Below are positions 62,608-64,000 of a stretch of 64,000 bases of DNA, piece after piece. The notes beneath the pieces were generated by a model that made no database searches, was not told where the DNA came from, and saw only the letters and a list, made by a program, of their open reading frames with translations. The stretch's first letter is position 1, and each line of letters opens with the position of its first letter. Source of the stretch: Sorangium cellulosum (GTDB lineage: Bacteria > Myxococcota_A > Polyangia > Polyangiales > Polyangiaceae); contig NZ_CP012673.1 in NCBI RefSeq assembly GCF_002950945.1, forward strand, positions 9,810,501 through 9,874,500. Direction: 5' to 3'. The translations under genes and the position numbers were made by a program.

Positions 62608-63282
62608 ATGCAGACATCACGCTTTTTCATGGCGAGCACATGGTTGATCATTGGCGCTCTCGTCGCGGTCCCCGGCTGTGGCGATGACGACGATGGGGGC
62701 GGCGGCAGCGGCGGAACCGGCACCACCACGAGCGGCACCGGCGGCAATGGCGGCAACGGCGGCAGCGCGGATGGGGGCGGTGGCAACGGCGGCGATGGCG
62801 GCGGTGGTGGTGAGCCGGCGGCCAGCTGTGAGACCTATTGCGCGGCGGTGATGGCCAACTGTACCGACGTGCAAGCTCAGTACGGAAGCGAGGCCTCCTG
62901 CGTCGCTTTCTGCGAGGACCTGCCCGAAGGCGCTGCGGGTGAGGAAGCGGGCAACTCGCTCGCGTGCCGCGCCTATCACGCGGGCGAGGCCGCGGCGGAT
63001 CCGACGACGCACTGCATCCATGCCGGCCCGGGCGGCGGCGGCGTCTGCGGCGCTCCGGCCGATGCCTTCTGCACGGTCGCGCCCGAGGCCTGCCCCGACG
63101 TCTACGCGGACTCGGACGCTTGTAACACCGAGGCCGCCGGCTTCGACGCCACCCCGCCCTACGCGGGCCCGAACAGCACGGGCGATACGCTCGCCTGCCG
63201 CCTGTATCACCTCACGGAGGCCACGATCGATCCGGAGACGCACTGCGGCCACATCGGCGAGGCTTCCCCGGTCTGCATGTGA
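62608..63282 (+). CDS. Lipoprotein with duplicated Cys/His module
   Basis: The ATG at 62608 gives 224 residues. IIGALVAVPGC is the lipobox, followed by a 40-residue Gly/Ser/Asp linker. The mature part has two related modules: CETYCAAVMANCT to LACRAYHAGEAAADPTTHCIH, and FCTVAPEACPDVY to LACRLYHLTEATIDPETHCGH. Each ends in LACRxYH-x8-DPxTHCxH. The Cys pairs may form disulphides, and the His/Cys sets could bind metal or heme. No named family was recognised. A c-type cytochrome lipoprotein follows, so electron transfer is a fair guess. Confidence 0.75.
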   Translation: MQTSRFFMASTWLIIGALVAVPGCGDDDDGGGGSGGTGTTTSGTGGNGGNGGSADGGGGNGGDGGGGGEPAASCETYCAAVMANCTDVQAQYGSEASCVAFCEDLPEGAAGEEAGNSLACRAYHAGEAAADPTTHCIHAGPGGGGVCGAPADAFCTVAPEACPDVYADSDACNTEAAGFDATPPYAGPNSTGDTLACRLYHLTEATIDPETHCGHIGEASPVCM

Positions 63283-63290
63283 TCGCGACC

Positions 63291-63320
63291 CGGAGGCGCG
63301 GCATGGAAGCCGCGCCTCCG
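63291..63320 (+). terminator. 12-bp stem hairpin after the Cys/His lipoprotein gene
   Basis: CGGAGGCGCGGC, 6 nt, GCCGCGCCTCCG, beginning 9 bp after the stop codon. The stem is perfect. No T-run follows. It separates the gene from the cytochrome gene, which therefore likely has its own promoter or reads through. Confidence 0.6.
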
Positions 63321-63355
63321 ATGTCAAGGCGCCGCTCCCGTGCCGCGCCGCCCTG

Positions 63356-63844
63356 ATGTATAAGGGGCGCGTGCTTCGCGCCTGTTCACTTCTCGCTCTC
63401 GCCGCCCTTGCCCTGTCGCTCGCCGCCTGCGGAGGGGACCTCGAGGAAGGCTGCCTCACAGGTCCCTGCGGCCCCGACACCGGCTCGACCCCGCCCGACG
63501 ACGGCAACACGCAGGATTGCTCGGCAACACCGGACACAGGGTCTCTCCCGTGCGGCGTCTACGATGTGCTGAAGGCGAAATGTCACAGCTGTCACACATC
63601 GCCACAGCAGGGCGGGTTCGTCTTTCCGCTGCTGACGTTCGAGGACACACGTGTCGTCACCAACGACGGCATCGTGCGCGCCGACAAGATGAAGACCGCG
63701 GTCGAGTCGGGGCGCATGCCGCCCCCCCCCGCCGCGCTGACCGCGGAGGAGAAGCAAGCGCTGCTCGACTGGCTGGGCACCTGCGGGCAGCCCGAGCCGG
63801 AAGGCCAGGGGTGCGAGTGCACCACGCCGGAGGCCTGCCCGTAG
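63356..63844 (+). CDS. Small c-type cytochrome lipoprotein
   Basis: The ATG at 63356 gives 162 residues; a GTG at 63371 is an alternative. LALSLAAC is the lipobox near Cys 20, with a Gly/Pro/Thr-rich linker. CHSCH in LKAKCHSCHTSPQQGG is the single heme c attachment motif, and SGRMPPPPAALTAEEKQALL supplies the likely Met axial ligand and the closing helix of a class I cytochrome c. It should carry electrons at the outer membrane or in the periplasm, perhaps with the Cys/His lipoprotein encoded before it. Confidence 0.85.
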   Translation: MYKGRVLRACSLLALAALALSLAACGGDLEEGCLTGPCGPDTGSTPPDDGNTQDCSATPDTGSLPCGVYDVLKAKCHSCHTSPQQGGFVFPLLTFEDTRVVTNDGIVRADKMKTAVESGRMPPPPAALTAEEKQALLDWLGTCGQPEPEGQGCECTTPEACP

Positions 63845-64000
63845 CGCGCACACCCCGCCGGGGCGGCCGCCAGGCGCTCGCCGCACCGCCGGCCTGAGCA
63901 GCGCCGCGCGGCGCGGAGGTGTTGGCGATCGGCCCTCTCTTGATTATGGTCGCCGAGTCGCAGCGGGGCAGGCGATCGCCGGCGGCCGGGGAAACCCGGG
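63845..64000. other. Terminal non-coding segment
   Basis: No gene, repeat or hairpin could be supported in the last 156 bases; the next gene presumably begins beyond the window. Confidence 0.5.

Overview
The window looks like chromosomal DNA from a myxobacterium of the Sorangium/Polyangiales type. GC is very high, almost every gene has G or C in third codon positions, and the gene set is typical: many lipoproteins, Ser/Thr kinases of the Pkn type, PilZ proteins of the Myxococcus kind, a FrzS-like motility protein and AgmX/TonB-like C-terminal modules. This assignment is inference from content; no rRNA or tRNA gene was seen. About 48 genes are supported on both strands, mostly single genes or short pairs.

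Layout. 1-4.3 kb: edge of a response-regulator-like gene, a repeat-rich spacer, a von Willebrand A protein and a small unknown protein. 4.7-13.3 kb: a probable metal-handling region. It has a NicO-type Ni/Co transporter, a TonB-dependent receptor with two downstream lipoproteins, and on the other strand the MbnP/MbnH pair (four-Cys protein plus di-heme MauG-like enzyme) with a third lipoprotein overlapping mbnH. A 28-bp palindrome of identical arms and spacing (GTAGCACG-N12-CGTGCTAC) lies just before the start codons of both the NicO transporter and the receptor. Its geometry is that of the NikR operator, which suggests a nickel-uptake regulon. 13.3-25.2 kb: two membrane-anchored Ser/Thr kinases, an FAD oxidoreductase, a methyltransferase, an M19 dipeptidase, a guanidinium-type SMR exporter, a pectate lyase, pdxJ and an RNA methyltransferase. 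25.2-30.6 kb: a giant lipoprotein metalloprotease of about 1670 residues with a metzincin-like zinc site, preceded by a good sigma-54 promoter. 30.8-43.7 kb: GNAT acetyltransferase, MFS pump, M14 carboxypeptidase, Uma2-like protein, MFS/spermidine-synthase fusion, OmpA lipoprotein, larE, ppsR, dnaJ and an acyl-CoA synthetase. 43.7-51.9 kb: two PilZ genes, a TPR-like lipoprotein, hemerythrin, and an ECF sigma/FecR pair. 52-64 kb: punA-cdd, the FrzS-like coiled-coil protein, pfkA, a flippase-like membrane protein, HtrA protease, proC, and a Cys/His-rich lipoprotein next to a c-type cytochrome.

The most promising leads are the predicted two-promoter nickel regulon with its receptor and adjacent mbnPH pair, the sigma-54-driven giant metzincin lipoprotein, the 24 uninterrupted 11-residue repeats in the FrzS-like protein, and several non-coding inverted-repeat elements (682-950, 20709-20989, 47260-47331).
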